Source: Pseudomonas marginalis (GTDB lineage Bacteria > Pseudomonadota > Gammaproteobacteria > Pseudomonadales > Pseudomonadaceae). Taken from it: DNA of 64,000 nucleotides. Numbering within the stretch: position 1 is the first letter of the stretch; every line of letters begins with the position of its first letter. The position numbers were made by a program, and so were the translations under genes. The notes beneath the pieces were generated by a model that did no database searches, was not told the DNA's origin, and saw only the letters and a program-made list of their open reading frames with translations. The stretch lies in the NCBI RefSeq assembly GCF_001645105.1, contig NZ_LKEG01000041.1, positions 1 through 64,000 of the forward strand, written 5' to 3'. Of the stretch, positions 8,508 through 17,558 are shown piece after piece.

Positions 8508-8772
8508 TTACCAGACGAAACCGTTGGCAAACTCCATCCCATGCCCACCCCTCACGTCTTGATAGCTCATATCGGGATATTTGTTGAGCCTCTGCAGTTG
8601 CTCGCTGTTCAAGGTCTGCAGTTGTTCAGGCGAGACGTTCGGAAAGGGATGGTTTTTTTTCGCATCGTTTTGTTGATCTTGCCTCACTTGATCTTGCGTG
8701 GGCTTTCCGTAAGACGTATCGATGGTGGGGGGCAATGAACGCGGTTCCAGGTGCAGAAGAAATTGACGTCAT
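8508..8772 (-). pseudogene. Small gene apparently frameshifted at a six-G run
   Basis: Two overlapping minus-strand frames look like halves of one gene. The 5' half begins ATG at 8772 (MTSISSAPGTAFIA...) with GAGA about 8-11 nt upstream. The 3' half reads PTIDTSYGKPTQDQ... through PEQLQTLNSEQLQRLN and ends GMEFANGFVW at 8508. They meet at a run of six G (8727-8732 on the plus strand), and removing one base there joins them into an 87-residue protein. The 3' half alone has only a TTG start. Product unknown. It could be a pseudogene, a phase-variable gene or an assembly error. Confidence 0.5.
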
Positions 8773-8883
8773 TAACTTTATCTCAAGTGTTTGTGAACAC
8801 CATGATTGATCGTCCAATCGTTCCAAGTTCCATGCCCGCCACAACATCTTCACCGCCCGTCTGCTGGATTCGCGAAGGTTGAA

Positions 8884-9483
8884 TCAACCGGCGACTGTCT
8901 CGACGTCGAACAAACCCTGCCCCACGGCCCACGCCTTCTCCAAATGCGCCTGCGCCCCGCCGCTTTCCGAGTCGAGCAACAGCGCCGAGGTCAGCACCTG
9001 CGCGCCACAGTAATCGAAGATCCCGTAGTCGATCTGCGTGCGCATCGCCTGGGCATAGCCGTGTCGATCAAACGCATCGTCATCCGCTGCGCCCAAGGCC
9101 AGCAAATGCACGTTCAGGTGCCGCAGCTTTTTCACCACCGGCGTATCGGGGCCGTATTCGATGGCCCAGCCGTTGATGAATACGCGGTCGATCCAGCCTT
9201 TGAGCAGTCCCGGCAATGACCACCAGTAAATCGGGAACGCCAGCACCAGGGCGTCGGCACGGTCGATGCGGGCCTGTTCGGCCCGCACATCGGCGGGTGG
9301 CGTGGCCCGGGTTCGGTGAACCGCATGGTCGGCGGCGGTGTAGCGCGGGTCAAAACCTTCGGCGGCAAGGTCGGCGATTTCAACAGTGTGGCCAGCGGCA
9401 GTGAGCCCGGCGGCTACCTGCGCAGCCACGCTGTGGGTGAGGGATTGTGGGTCGTGATGTGCAACAACGATAAGTGCGTGCAT
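8884..9483 (-). CDS. NAD(P)H-dependent quinone oxidoreductase (flavodoxin-like fold)
   Basis: This 199-residue protein belongs to the NQO1/KefF/MdaB-type flavodoxin-like family, which makes two-electron reductions of quinones with FAD or FMN. It begins MHALIVVAHHDPQSLTHSVA, the nucleotide-phosphate-binding loop, and has the conserved AFPIYWWSLPGLLKGWIDRVF segment around residues 80-100. It is divergent from a TetR regulator with a 69-bp gap, the usual layout of a repressor next to its stress-inducible target. Confidence 0.88.
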   Translation of the reverse strand: MHALIVVAHHDPQSLTHSVAAQVAAGLTAAGHTVEIADLAAEGFDPRYTAADHAVHRTRATPPADVRAEQARIDRADALVLAFPIYWWSLPGLLKGWIDRVFINGWAIEYGPDTPVVKKLRHLNVHLLALGAADDDAFDRHGYAQAMRTQIDYGIFDYCGAQVLTSALLLDSESGGAQAHLEKAWAVGQGLFDVETVAG

Positions 9484-9527
9484 GACAGGGACTCCCTTTG
9501 GGGTTACGCTGGGCTTAAGTTACGATT

Positions 9528-9538
9528 AGTAAGTTACT
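9528..9538. promoter_or_regulatory. Candidate TetR operator between divergent genes
   Basis: AGTAAGTTACT is a perfect palindrome around a central base. AAGTTAC also occurs 16 bp upstream at 9516-9522, giving a direct repeat in the 69-bp divergent intergenic region. The AT-rich stretch TATATAA follows just before the tetR start. It is a likely binding site for the adjacent TetR protein; this is inferred from position and symmetry only. Confidence 0.5.
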
Positions 9539-9552
9539 TTTGGTATATAAGC

Positions 9553-10158
9553 ATGTCAAGCAGCGAATCCCCTGCCCCACGTCGGCGCCTGTCCCGTGAA
9601 GAACGCCTGCGTCAATTACTCGATGTGGCCTGGCAACTGGTGCGCGATGAAGGCACTGAAGCACTGACGCTCGGTCGCCTGGCGGAACTGGCGGGCGTGA
9701 CCAAACCGGTGGTCTACGACCATTTCGTCACCCGTGCGGGGTTGCTGGTCGCGTTGTATGAGGATTTCGATGCGCGCCAGAACCAAGTGTTTGTCGACGC
9801 CATACAGGCCAGCAGCGCCACCCTTGAGGATCGCGCCGGGGTGATCGCCGCGTCCTATGTGGAGTGCGTGTTGTTGCAGGGCCGGGAAATCCCGGGGGTG
9901 ATTGCGGCCTTGAGCAGCTCGCCGGAGCTGGAAACCCTCAAGCGCCATTACGAGGCGATCTTCCTCGATAAGTGTCGCGACGCGCTGTCGCCCTTCGGCC
10001 ACGTGTCCAAGGCTGGCTTAAGGGCGATGCTGGGCGCTGCGGAAGCGCTATCCCAGGCGGCGTTCAGTGGCGAGATCAGCCGTGAAGAAGCGCAGCAGGA
10101 ATTGCTGGCGACTATCCTGGCGATGGTCAATCGCGGCCGTGTTCACCACGAGCAATAA
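9553..10158 (+). CDS. TetR family transcriptional regulator
   Basis: This 201-residue protein has an N-terminal TetR helix-turn-helix around residues 12-60 (REERLRQLLDVAWQLV, then LGRLAELAGVTKPVVYDHF) and a variable ligand-binding helical C-terminus. It is transcribed away from the quinone oxidoreductase gene and probably represses it and itself in response to a quinone or electrophile. The ATG at 9553 directly precedes a typical pre-HTH basic segment (PRRRLSREER). The 3' end overlaps the convergent GNAT gene by 32 bp. Confidence 0.9.
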   Translation: MSSSESPAPRRRLSREERLRQLLDVAWQLVRDEGTEALTLGRLAELAGVTKPVVYDHFVTRAGLLVALYEDFDARQNQVFVDAIQASSATLEDRAGVIAASYVECVLLQGREIPGVIAALSSSPELETLKRHYEAIFLDKCRDALSPFGHVSKAGLRAMLGAAEALSQAAFSGEISREEAQQELLATILAMVNRGRVHHEQ

Positions 10159-10816
10159 ATGCCTGGACCTTACGTGCCAGTTGATCCAGGTGGCGGTCAC
10201 GCTGCTTCTCGGCATCCACCATCGCGCGCTTGCCGTGCTTTTGCAGCAGGTAGGTATGAATCTGCCGCACCTCCAGCGAGCTATAGATCGCCGCCACATC
10301 CAGCACGCCCATCAGGCCGTCGGTACCGTAGTCCCGCGTGTTCATCAGCACTTGAGTCTCACGTGCGCCACGTACCCGAAAGCCCATGCTTTCAAACGCT
10401 GGCACCTTCTCTATGGAGCAGGCCAGTTCCGCATGGGGATGACGGCTCAGCACGTCGCGCATCATCCCGCGAGCCACGCCCTGGCGCCGATAGCCGACTT
10501 GCACCGCCATGAAAGCGATTCCGCAGGCCTCGGGAGCCTCCTTCACCGGCAGGTACAGCACAAAGCCCATCACCTTCTGCGGGTCTTGCGGATCGGTGGC
10601 CACGACCAACTCGACGGCAATGCCCTTTGAACCGTCCAGCGCTTCCAAGTACAGATGCACCTCAAAGCCAATCGCGTACTGGTAGATGTTGTACAGCAGG
10701 TTACTCGGCGGCAGCGCCACGCTGCTGATGTCGGTGAGGTTGTCCACCACCATCTGCAGGATCTGAGCATTGATAGGCTCCGGGCATGGTGTGGTGTAGC
10801 GGGTAAGGCTGAACAT
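10127..10816 (-). CDS. GNAT family N-acetyltransferase
   Basis: This 229-residue protein contains a GNAT acetyl-CoA pocket near the middle: AFMAVQVGYRRQGVARGMM, the Q/RxxGxG/A motif A around residues 105-125. The N-terminal third contributes the first beta strands, and a charged C-terminal tail of about 60 residues (HGKRAMVDAEKQRDRHLDQLARK) is an extension. The acceptor substrate is unknown. It lies 21 bp downstream of lysR on the same strand, so the two may be cotranscribed. Confidence 0.8.
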   Translation of the reverse strand: MFSLTRYTTPCPEPINAQILQMVVDNLTDISSVALPPSNLLYNIYQYAIGFEVHLYLEALDGSKGIAVELVVATDPQDPQKVMGFVLYLPVKEAPEACGIAFMAVQVGYRRQGVARGMMRDVLSRHPHAELACSIEKVPAFESMGFRVRGARETQVLMNTRDYGTDGLMGVLDVAAIYSSLEVRQIHTYLLQKHGKRAMVDAEKQRDRHLDQLARKVQAFIARGEHGRD

Positions 10817-10837
10817 GCAGATTCCTGGGGTTAAGCA

Positions 10838-11743
10838 TCAAGGCAACGCGGATTGTACCTGCTCGGCACATACCTCGCGCAAACACCCGCGCAACCAGCG
10901 ATGGGCCAGGTCGGCATCGAGCCTGGGGTGCCACAGCATCGCGACGGTGAAGGTCGGCAGCGCCACCGGCAGCTCAAAGTGATGCAGGCCTTCCCGTTGA
11001 TGGAGGGTGTAGCGTTCAGGCACGCTGGCGATCAGGTCGGTGTCGCGGGCCAGGGCAATGGCGGTGGCGAACCCGGCGACGATGGTGCTGATCTGGCGCG
11101 TCAGGCCCTGGGCCTCAAGCGCGTCGTCGATCTGGCCACGGTCCTGGCCACGGCGTGATACGTAGACGTGCTGGCCCTCGGCATAACGCCGGGCGCTGAC
11201 GTCGCCCTGGCTGAGCGCATGGCCGCTGCGTACCACCCCAACCAAACGGTCACGGAACAGCGCCTGGGTCAGCACTTCGGGGCTGGCCGCAGGGTCGACC
11301 ACGCCGGTTTCCAGGTCGACGCTGCCGTCACGCAGCAGCGCACTGTCCTTGTCGGTTTTATGGATAAAGCGCAGGCGCACACCGGGTGCTTCCCGTGCCG
11401 TACGTGCCAACAACGCCGCACCGACATTTTCGACGAATTCTTCGCTGGTACGCAGGGTAAAGGTGCGCTCGACCTGAGCCATGTCCAGCGTGTGCACGGG
11501 CCGCAACACGGCGCTGGCTTCCTGCACCAGGCGGCTGACCTGTTCGCGCAGTTCCACCGCCCTCGGCGTAGGCACCAGGCCGCGACCGGCGCGCACCAGC
11601 AACGGGTCGCCGGTGGTTTCGCGTAAACGCGCCAAAGCGCGGCTCATCGCCGAGGGGCTCAGGCGCAAGCGTCTGGCCGCGCCGGCCACACTGCCTTCGG
11701 CGAGCAATACATCCAGGGTGACCAGCAAATTTAAATCGGCCAT
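10838..11743 (-). CDS. LysR family transcriptional regulator
   Basis: This 301-residue protein has the LysR winged HTH at residues 1-60 (LNLLVTLDVLLAEGSVAGAARRL, SPSAMSRALARLR) and a periplasmic-binding-like effector domain after about residue 90. It is divergent from an MFS transporter with a 112-bp gap containing a T-N11-A-type palindrome, so it most likely controls that pump. The ligand is unknown. Confidence 0.92.
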   Translation of the reverse strand: MADLNLLVTLDVLLAEGSVAGAARRLRLSPSAMSRALARLRETTGDPLLVRAGRGLVPTPRAVELREQVSRLVQEASAVLRPVHTLDMAQVERTFTLRTSEEFVENVGAALLARTAREAPGVRLRFIHKTDKDSALLRDGSVDLETGVVDPAASPEVLTQALFRDRLVGVVRSGHALSQGDVSARRYAEGQHVYVSRRGQDRGQIDDALEAQGLTRQISTIVAGFATAIALARDTDLIASVPERYTLHQREGLHHFELPVALPTFTVAMLWHPRLDADLAHRWLRGCLREVCAEQVQSALP

Positions 11744-11767
11744 CGGTGCTCCTTATCAGGCGTCAGA

Positions 11768-11784
11768 TGCAGGTATTAACTGCA
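11768..11784. promoter_or_regulatory. Candidate LysR box
   Basis: TGCAG-N7-CTGCA is an interrupted palindrome of the T-N11-A kind centred in the lysR/MFS divergent region. Its position about 25 bp from the lysR start and 70 bp from the MFS start fits an autoregulated activator site. Inferred only. Confidence 0.5.
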
Positions 11785-11855
11785 ACCCATGCGTCTTCCG
11801 CCATGGTAGGCCACGCCGTAGATTTGTGACAGTTGCCTTCACTCAAGGATTACCC

Positions 11856-13070
11856 ATGCCCCCCTCTTCTCGCGGCAGCCTCGTCAGCCTGTCCCTGTCC
11901 ATGTTGCTGGCCTCCCTCGGCACCAGCATCGCCAATGTCGGCCTGCCCAGCCTGGCGCAGGCGTTTGATGCGTCGTTTCACGCGGTGCAGTGGGTGGTGC
12001 TGGCCTATCTGCTGGCAATCACGGCAGTGATCGTCAGCGCCGGGCGCCTGGGTGACCGCTGGGGCCGTCGACGCGTATTGCTCGCCGGCTTGCTGCTGTT
12101 CGCCGTGGCGTGCGGGCTGTGCGGGCTGGCCCCCTCGCTGGAGGGTCTGATTGCCGCGCGCGTCCTGCAAGGCCTCGGCGCAGCAGTGATGATGGCCATG
12201 GCCCTGGCAATGGTGGGCGATACCGTCACCCGGGAACGTACCGGCCGGGTCATGGGATGGCTGGGCACGATGTCCGCCGTCGGCACTGCCATGGGTCCCA
12301 GCCTGGGCGGGGTATTGCTGAGCCTGTGGGGTTGGCGCGCGATTTTCCTGGTCGGGGTGCCGTTGGGGCTGCTGGCCGCCGCCCTCGCTTATCGCAGTTT
12401 GCCGGTTGATCGTGCGCAGGTACCCGCCGGTGCGGCCTCTGGTGTCTGGTCTTTACTGAAGGACGCGTCATTGCGCAGCAGCCTGACCATGAGTGCCTTG
12501 GTGGCCGCAGTGATCATGGCCACCTTTGTGGTCGGGCCCTTTTATTTGTCCAGGGGCCTGGGGCTGGCCCCGGAGTGGATGGGCCTGGCCATGGCCGTCG
12601 GCCCCTGTGTGGCGGCCGTCACCGGTATCCCGGCCGGCCGCCTGACCGACCGCCTCGGCAGCCAGCGCATGACACTCGCCGGGCTGGGCGTGCTGGGGTG
12701 TGGGGCGCTGCTGCTGTCGCTGGCGTCTGGATTGATCGCCTATCTGGCCGCGCTGGTTATTCTGACGACGGGCTACAGCCTGTTCCAGGCTGCCAACAAC
12801 ACGGCGGTGATGAGCGATATAGAGGCGGCGCATCGCGGCACCGTGTCGGGCCTGCTGAACCTGTCACGCAATCTAGGCCTGATCCTCGGTGCTTCAGCGC
12901 TGGGGGCGGTGTTCGCGTGGGCCAGTCCGGATGTCACCCGTGCGCTCCCGCAATCCGTGACCCATGGCCTGCATGTGACCTTCAGCGTGGCGCTGGGCTT
13001 GATCCTGCTGGCCGGTGTGATGGCATTGCGCCGCGCCAGCGCCTTTAATACCGCCAAGAACACCCATTGA
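11856..13070 (+). CDS. MFS transporter (drug-efflux type)
   Basis: This 404-residue inner-membrane protein has about 12 predicted transmembrane segments. MFS motif A is visible in loop 2-3 as GRLGDRWGRRRVLL, and the antiporter-type motif C appears as GTAMGPSLGGVLL in helix 5. The start ATG at 11856 follows AAGGAT by 5 nt; the frame is open far upstream, but that region is antisense to lysR. It is probably an exporter regulated by the divergent LysR protein. Confidence 0.9.
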   Translation: MPPSSRGSLVSLSLSMLLASLGTSIANVGLPSLAQAFDASFHAVQWVVLAYLLAITAVIVSAGRLGDRWGRRRVLLAGLLLFAVACGLCGLAPSLEGLIAARVLQGLGAAVMMAMALAMVGDTVTRERTGRVMGWLGTMSAVGTAMGPSLGGVLLSLWGWRAIFLVGVPLGLLAAALAYRSLPVDRAQVPAGAASGVWSLLKDASLRSSLTMSALVAAVIMATFVVGPFYLSRGLGLAPEWMGLAMAVGPCVAAVTGIPAGRLTDRLGSQRMTLAGLGVLGCGALLLSLASGLIAYLAALVILTTGYSLFQAANNTAVMSDIEAAHRGTVSGLLNLSRNLGLILGASALGAVFAWASPDVTRALPQSVTHGLHVTFSVALGLILLAGVMALRRASAFNTAKNTH

Positions 13071-13151
13071 GGCAAAAAAACAAAAAAGGCGTTGCACCAG
13101 ACCGGGTTACATCGCGCATCATGGGCACTTTCAAGCTCAAGGGTAACGTCC

Positions 13152-14003
13152 ATGCGCGTTCTGTCATTGATGATGGGTCTCACGACGCTGGCCGCCAGTA
13201 CGGTGTTCTGCGCCAGCGCGATGGCGAATGAAGAGAGTCAGTTAGTACAACAGATCAACCAATACCGCAGCCAGGTACAACGCTGCGGCGACCAGGGTTC
13301 CCAGGAACTGCCACCGCTGGCCAGCGATACGCGGCTGGTGCTGCCGGCCACCAACGTCGGCGATTTGCAGCAAGCGCTGGCCCGGGCCGCGTACCCGATG
13401 GTCAACGTTCAGGCCATCAGCCTGTCCGGGCCCAAGGATGCCCAGTCAGCCATGAAGGCCGTGCGCGAAAGCTTCTGCCGGGTGGTGCTGGACCCGCAAT
13501 TTGTCGATATCGGCGTAAGCAACAGTGGCCAGGACTGGCGCATCGTGCTTGCCCGTCCACTGCTGACCAGCGGCCTGGGCGATTGGCAGACCGAAGGCAA
13601 AAAACTGCTCAACCTGATCAACACCGCGCGTGCGCAACCGCGCCAATGCGGCACCCAGGCGTTTACCGCAACCACACCCTTGTCCTGGAATGACGCCCTG
13701 GCCGACGCCGCCAACAACCACACGCGTAACATGGCCAACGGCAATTTCTTCGACCACCTCGACCACGACGGGCGCACCCCCGGTGACCGCGCCGAACTGG
13801 CCGGGTATAGCGCGAAGAATATTGGCGAAAACATCGCCGCCGGCCTGGATACGCCGAGCAAGGTGGTGGACGGTTGGCTGGCCAGTCCGGGCCATTGCGC
13901 CAACCTGATGAACCCGCAATTTCGCGAACTGGGTGCGGCGTATGCCATGGACCCGAAAAGTGATGCCGGGATTTATTGGACAGGGGTTTTCGGCGCGCAA
14001 TAA
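13152..14003 (+). CDS. Exported CAP-domain (SCP/PR-1-like) protein
   Basis: This 283-residue protein starts with a Sec signal peptide (about 25 residues, cleavage after ASAMA). An unassigned segment of about 125 residues follows, then a C-terminal CAP domain from about residue 150, with NGNFFDHLDHDGRTPGDRA and IGENIAAGLDTPSKVVDGWLASPGHCANLMNP carrying the conserved His and Glu residues of the CAP cavity. A role outside the cytoplasm is likely; the biochemical function of bacterial CAP proteins is not settled. Two Cys pairs could form disulfides. Confidence 0.87.
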   Translation: MRVLSLMMGLTTLAASTVFCASAMANEESQLVQQINQYRSQVQRCGDQGSQELPPLASDTRLVLPATNVGDLQQALARAAYPMVNVQAISLSGPKDAQSAMKAVRESFCRVVLDPQFVDIGVSNSGQDWRIVLARPLLTSGLGDWQTEGKKLLNLINTARAQPRQCGTQAFTATTPLSWNDALADAANNHTRNMANGNFFDHLDHDGRTPGDRAELAGYSAKNIGENIAAGLDTPSKVVDGWLASPGHCANLMNPQFRELGAAYAMDPKSDAGIYWTGVFGAQ

Positions 14004-14156
14004 ACACGCTCACAGATCTATCCGAACGGAGGAGGCATCAATTCGCCATCTCATGGATAATGCCGCTGAACTTGGCAGCGGCCATGCCGGTCTGTTGATT
14101 GCTGACCTGACCCGCTCAGGCGTTCGACAGACTGTGGCAAACAAGGTGTTCTTGCG

Positions 14157-16337
14157 ATGATGAATTGGCTGCAAAGTAGCAGCGACATGGCTGAGCGGGT
14201 CCGCCTGCATGATTGGGCGAGTACGCCGCTGGGACCGCTGGAAGAGTGGCCGGATGTGCTCAAGACCACCGCGGCGCTGTGCTTTGCGTCGAGCTTCCCC
14301 CAGGCCATCATCTGGGGGCCGAGCCTGATCACCCTTTACAACGATGCGTTTATTCCAATCCTGGGCAACAAACCTGACGCCCTGGGGCGCCCGTTCAGCG
14401 AAACCTGGCGCGAAGTCTGGGAGCAGGTGCGCCCAATCGCCGACGCGGCGTTCGACGGGCATGCGACCTTTATTGAAAACTTCCCGCTGATGATCGAGCG
14501 TGGCTCCGGGCCGGAGCAGGCGTATTTCACTTTTTGCTACAGCCCCATCCGCGACCCTCAGGGCCAGGTAGTGGGGATGTTGGATACCGTCACCGAAACC
14601 ACCACCACCGTCTTCCTGAACCGCCGCCTGGCGGTGTTGGATGCCGTTGGCAGCGCCGTGGCGAATGCCACCGACGCCGAAAGCATCATGTCCACCACCA
14701 CGCGTCTGCTGGCCGAGCACCTGCAGGTGTCCAACTGTGCGTATGCCGACATGGATGCCGACGAAGACGGCTTTACCATTCGCGGCAACTGGGCAGCGCC
14801 GGGCTCGCCGAGCATCCTGGGCCACTACAGCCTGGCGTCATTCGGCGCATTGGCGGTGCAGCGCCTGCGCGCGGGCGAGCCGCTGGTGGTCCAGGACAAC
14901 CGATTCGAATTCGCTCCCGAAGTCGCCGCCAGCTATCAGGCCTTGGGCGCGCTCGCCACCGTGTGCTTCCCGCTGATCAAGGACGGTCGCCTGACAGCAC
15001 TGATGGCCGTGCACCACAAAACGGCCCGCGCCTGGTCGCCCTACGACCTGGCACTGGTCGGCGAGGTCACCGAGCGCTCGTGGGCCCATATCGAGCGGGT
15101 GCGCGCCGACGTCGCTGTGCGCGAAGGCCTGGCAGCCTTTACCGAGCTCAACGCCACCTTGGAACAGCGGGTGCAAGAGCGCACCAACGCCCTCACCCAG
15201 GCCGAAGCCGCGCTGCGCCAATCGCAGAAACTCGAAGCCATCGGTCAATTGACCGGCGGCGTCGCCCATGACTTCAACAACCTGTTGACCATCATTCGTT
15301 CGTCGGTGGACTTCCTGCGTCAGCCCGGACTCTCCGAGGAGCGGCGCCAGCGCTACATGGGCGCGGTGTCCGACACGGTGGAGCGCGCCAGCAAGCTCAC
15401 CAGCCAATTGCTCGCCTTCGCCCGGCGCCAACCGCTCAACCCGGAAGTCTTCGATGCGGGCCAACGGGTCAAGAACATCGGCGAGATGCTCGAAAGCGTT
15501 ACCGGTGCGCGCATCCATGTGCAGGTGCGGTTGCCAGAGCGCCCTTGCCACGTGCGCGTCGACGCGAGCCAATTCGAGACCGCACTGATCAACATCGCCC
15601 TGAATGCCCGCGACGCGATGGACGGGCAAGGCACCCTGACTTTACGCGTGGCGAATGTGGACTCGATGCCGCGTATCCGTGGCGATGAAGAGGCACGCCA
15701 GCCCTTTGTGAGCATTTCCCTGGCGGATACCGGCACAGGTATTTCCTCTGATACCTTCGAGCGCATTTTCGAGCCTTTCTTTACCACCAAGGCTGTAGGC
15801 AAAGGCACCGGGCTGGGGCTGTCCCAGGTATTCGGGTTTGCCAAGCAGTCCGGGGGGAACGTCGACGTCGCAAGCCGCCCTGGCGAAGGCACCGTGTTCA
15901 CCCTGTACCTGCCCGAAGTGGCGCAGCAGGTGGCGCAGCCCGACCCGACGCCGGAAAGCCAGTCGCCCACCCATGATACGGCGCAGTGCCATATCCTGAT
16001 CGTGGAAGACAACCTCGAAGTCGGCCGCTTTGCCAACCAGATCCTTCAGGACCTCGGTTACCAGACCACCTGGGCCACCGATGCCGAGCAGGCACTCACG
16101 CTGGCCGGCGCGGATGCCCTGGCGTTCGACGGGATCTTTTCGGACGTGGTGATGCCGGGCATGACCGGCGTGGCCATGGCCAAAGTGCTGCGCCAACGGC
16201 GCCCGGACTTGCCGGTGGTGCTCACCTCCGGCTACAGCGAAGAGCTGGCCGACAGCGGCTACGAAGGGTTCGAATTCCTTGCCAAGCCCTACTCCGCCGA
16301 TCAGGTTGCGCGGGCCCTGGCCAAAGCGATGCTTTGA
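14157..16337 (+). CDS. Hybrid sensor histidine kinase/response regulator (PAS-GAF-HisKA-HATPase-REC)
   Basis: This 726-residue cytoplasmic kinase has no transmembrane segment. Order: PAS-like sensor about 15-145 (IIWGPSLITLYNDAF), GAF domain about 150-315, short coiled coil, HisKA with phosphoacceptor His in GGVAHDFNNLL (about 365), HATPase with NALNARDAMDG and GTGLGLSQVFGF, then a C-terminal receiver about 610-726 with LIVEDN, phosphoacceptor Asp in FSDVVMPG and Lys in LAKPYS. The HisKA type (AHDFNN) is that of kinases ending in a receiver. No separate response regulator gene is adjacent, so the output partner is unknown. Confidence 0.92.
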   Translation: MMNWLQSSSDMAERVRLHDWASTPLGPLEEWPDVLKTTAALCFASSFPQAIIWGPSLITLYNDAFIPILGNKPDALGRPFSETWREVWEQVRPIADAAFDGHATFIENFPLMIERGSGPEQAYFTFCYSPIRDPQGQVVGMLDTVTETTTTVFLNRRLAVLDAVGSAVANATDAESIMSTTTRLLAEHLQVSNCAYADMDADEDGFTIRGNWAAPGSPSILGHYSLASFGALAVQRLRAGEPLVVQDNRFEFAPEVAASYQALGALATVCFPLIKDGRLTALMAVHHKTARAWSPYDLALVGEVTERSWAHIERVRADVAVREGLAAFTELNATLEQRVQERTNALTQAEAALRQSQKLEAIGQLTGGVAHDFNNLLTIIRSSVDFLRQPGLSEERRQRYMGAVSDTVERASKLTSQLLAFARRQPLNPEVFDAGQRVKNIGEMLESVTGARIHVQVRLPERPCHVRVDASQFETALINIALNARDAMDGQGTLTLRVANVDSMPRIRGDEEARQPFVSISLADTGTGISSDTFERIFEPFFTTKAVGKGTGLGLSQVFGFAKQSGGNVDVASRPGEGTVFTLYLPEVAQQVAQPDPTPESQSPTHDTAQCHILIVEDNLEVGRFANQILQDLGYQTTWATDAEQALTLAGADALAFDGIFSDVVMPGMTGVAMAKVLRQRRPDLPVVLTSGYSEELADSGYEGFEFLAKPYSADQVARALAKAML

Positions 16338-16340
16338 GCC

Positions 16341-17507
16341 CTACTCCGCCACCGCCACCTGATTGCGGCCTTGGGCCTTGGCGCGGTACAGCGCTTTGTC
16401 GGCGGTGTTCATCAGCCCGTGCAGGTCCTGGTCCTGGGTGTGGGTAGATGCAACGCCCAGGCTGGCGCTCAGCCCATGCACCGGCTCGGAAGCCAGGCCC
16501 GAGATCGCCTTGACCAACTGCTCGGCGATAGTGCGCGCGGTGTCCAACGACGTATTGGGCAGCAGCACCGCAAACTCCTCGCCGCCCAAGCGTCCGTACA
16601 CATCGGCCTGGCGGAACGACGCACTGATCACCCCACCAATCTGGCGCAGCACCTGATCACCGGCCTGGTGGCCGTAGGTATCGTTGATTTGCTTGAAGTG
16701 ATCCATGTCCATCATCAGCGCGCACAGCGGTTGCCGGTTGTGGCGGCATTGCTCGTACAGCACCTGGGCATGTTCGAAAAACGCACGACGGTTCATCAGG
16801 CCGGTGAGTTCATCGGTCTGGGCCGCACGGGTGGAAATAGTGTGGGCACGTTCCATTTGCCGGGTCAGGCGGAAGGCCTTTTCCAAGGCATCCGAGAGTT
16901 TGCGCGTGGCGCTGATCACAAAGGTGGAAAACACCAGCACCGCGATGGCCACGCCGACTTGCATGGAAGACGGCTGGAACAACAGCCACAGCGTGCACGG
17001 CAGCAACACCAGGGCCAGGGAGGCCAGGGTCATGTAGCGGTAAGCCGAATAACAGGACACGGCGCTGACGGACATGCCCACGGTGAACAACATCACCAGT
17101 GCCTGGGACAGCCGGTCATCGGTGGGCATCACCGCCAGGGCGCCGGCGCCCCAGATCCCGGCAGACAGCATCAGCGTCAGCCAGTAACGGCGTTCCCAAC
17201 GCTTGGGCGTGCGCTCGGCGTTGGGGCAGCGAAACCACTCCATGAACATCTTCACACGCAGCAGCGAGGACACCGCCAACGCGCCCAGCCAGACCAGGAT
17301 GACCTGATGGTCAAACCGGTCCCAGCACAGCCAGCAGAGCATGAGAGCGGCCAGGTAACTGCCGAATATCGCGGCAAAGGATTGCCGGAACAGCTGGTGC
17401 AAACGGTCAGTCCGCACCTGCTCCTCTATAAAGCAATCCTGGTCCTGCCCACGCCCAAGGCCATTCATGAAATCCGCCTGATTCGACTGCCACGACAAAG
17501 GCGCCAT
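16341..17507 (-). CDS. Membrane-anchored diguanylate cyclase (GGDEF)
   Basis: This 388-residue protein has about six hydrophobic segments in the first 200 residues forming a membrane sensor, then a GGDEF domain from about residue 220. The active site is YGRLGGEEFAVLL (GGEEF, catalytically competent). The inhibitory I-site RQAD stands five residues before it, so product feedback by c-di-GMP is expected. The start could be 17507 or the ATG at 17468; AGGGTG lies upstream of the former. It is convergent with the hybrid kinase, with only 3 bp between stops. Confidence 0.92.
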   Translation of the reverse strand: MAPLSWQSNQADFMNGLGRGQDQDCFIEEQVRTDRLHQLFRQSFAAIFGSYLAALMLCWLCWDRFDHQVILVWLGALAVSSLLRVKMFMEWFRCPNAERTPKRWERRYWLTLMLSAGIWGAGALAVMPTDDRLSQALVMLFTVGMSVSAVSCYSAYRYMTLASLALVLLPCTLWLLFQPSSMQVGVAIAVLVFSTFVISATRKLSDALEKAFRLTRQMERAHTISTRAAQTDELTGLMNRRAFFEHAQVLYEQCRHNRQPLCALMMDMDHFKQINDTYGHQAGDQVLRQIGGVISASFRQADVYGRLGGEEFAVLLPNTSLDTARTIAEQLVKAISGLASEPVHGLSASLGVASTHTQDQDLHGLMNTADKALYRAKAQGRNQVAVAE

Positions 17508-17558
17508 TGTGGCACCCTGCCACCAGCGTGGACAACAGAATCCAGCAAGATAGAGCCT

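Noticed and set aside
11481..11855. N-terminal extension of the MFS gene back to 11481
   Set aside because: This part is antisense to lysR and the transporter's first helix begins right after the ATG at 11856, which has a ribosome binding site.
13071..13151. A-rich tract after the MFS gene as a terminator
   Set aside because: Runs of A are present but no stem precedes a T-run on either strand.
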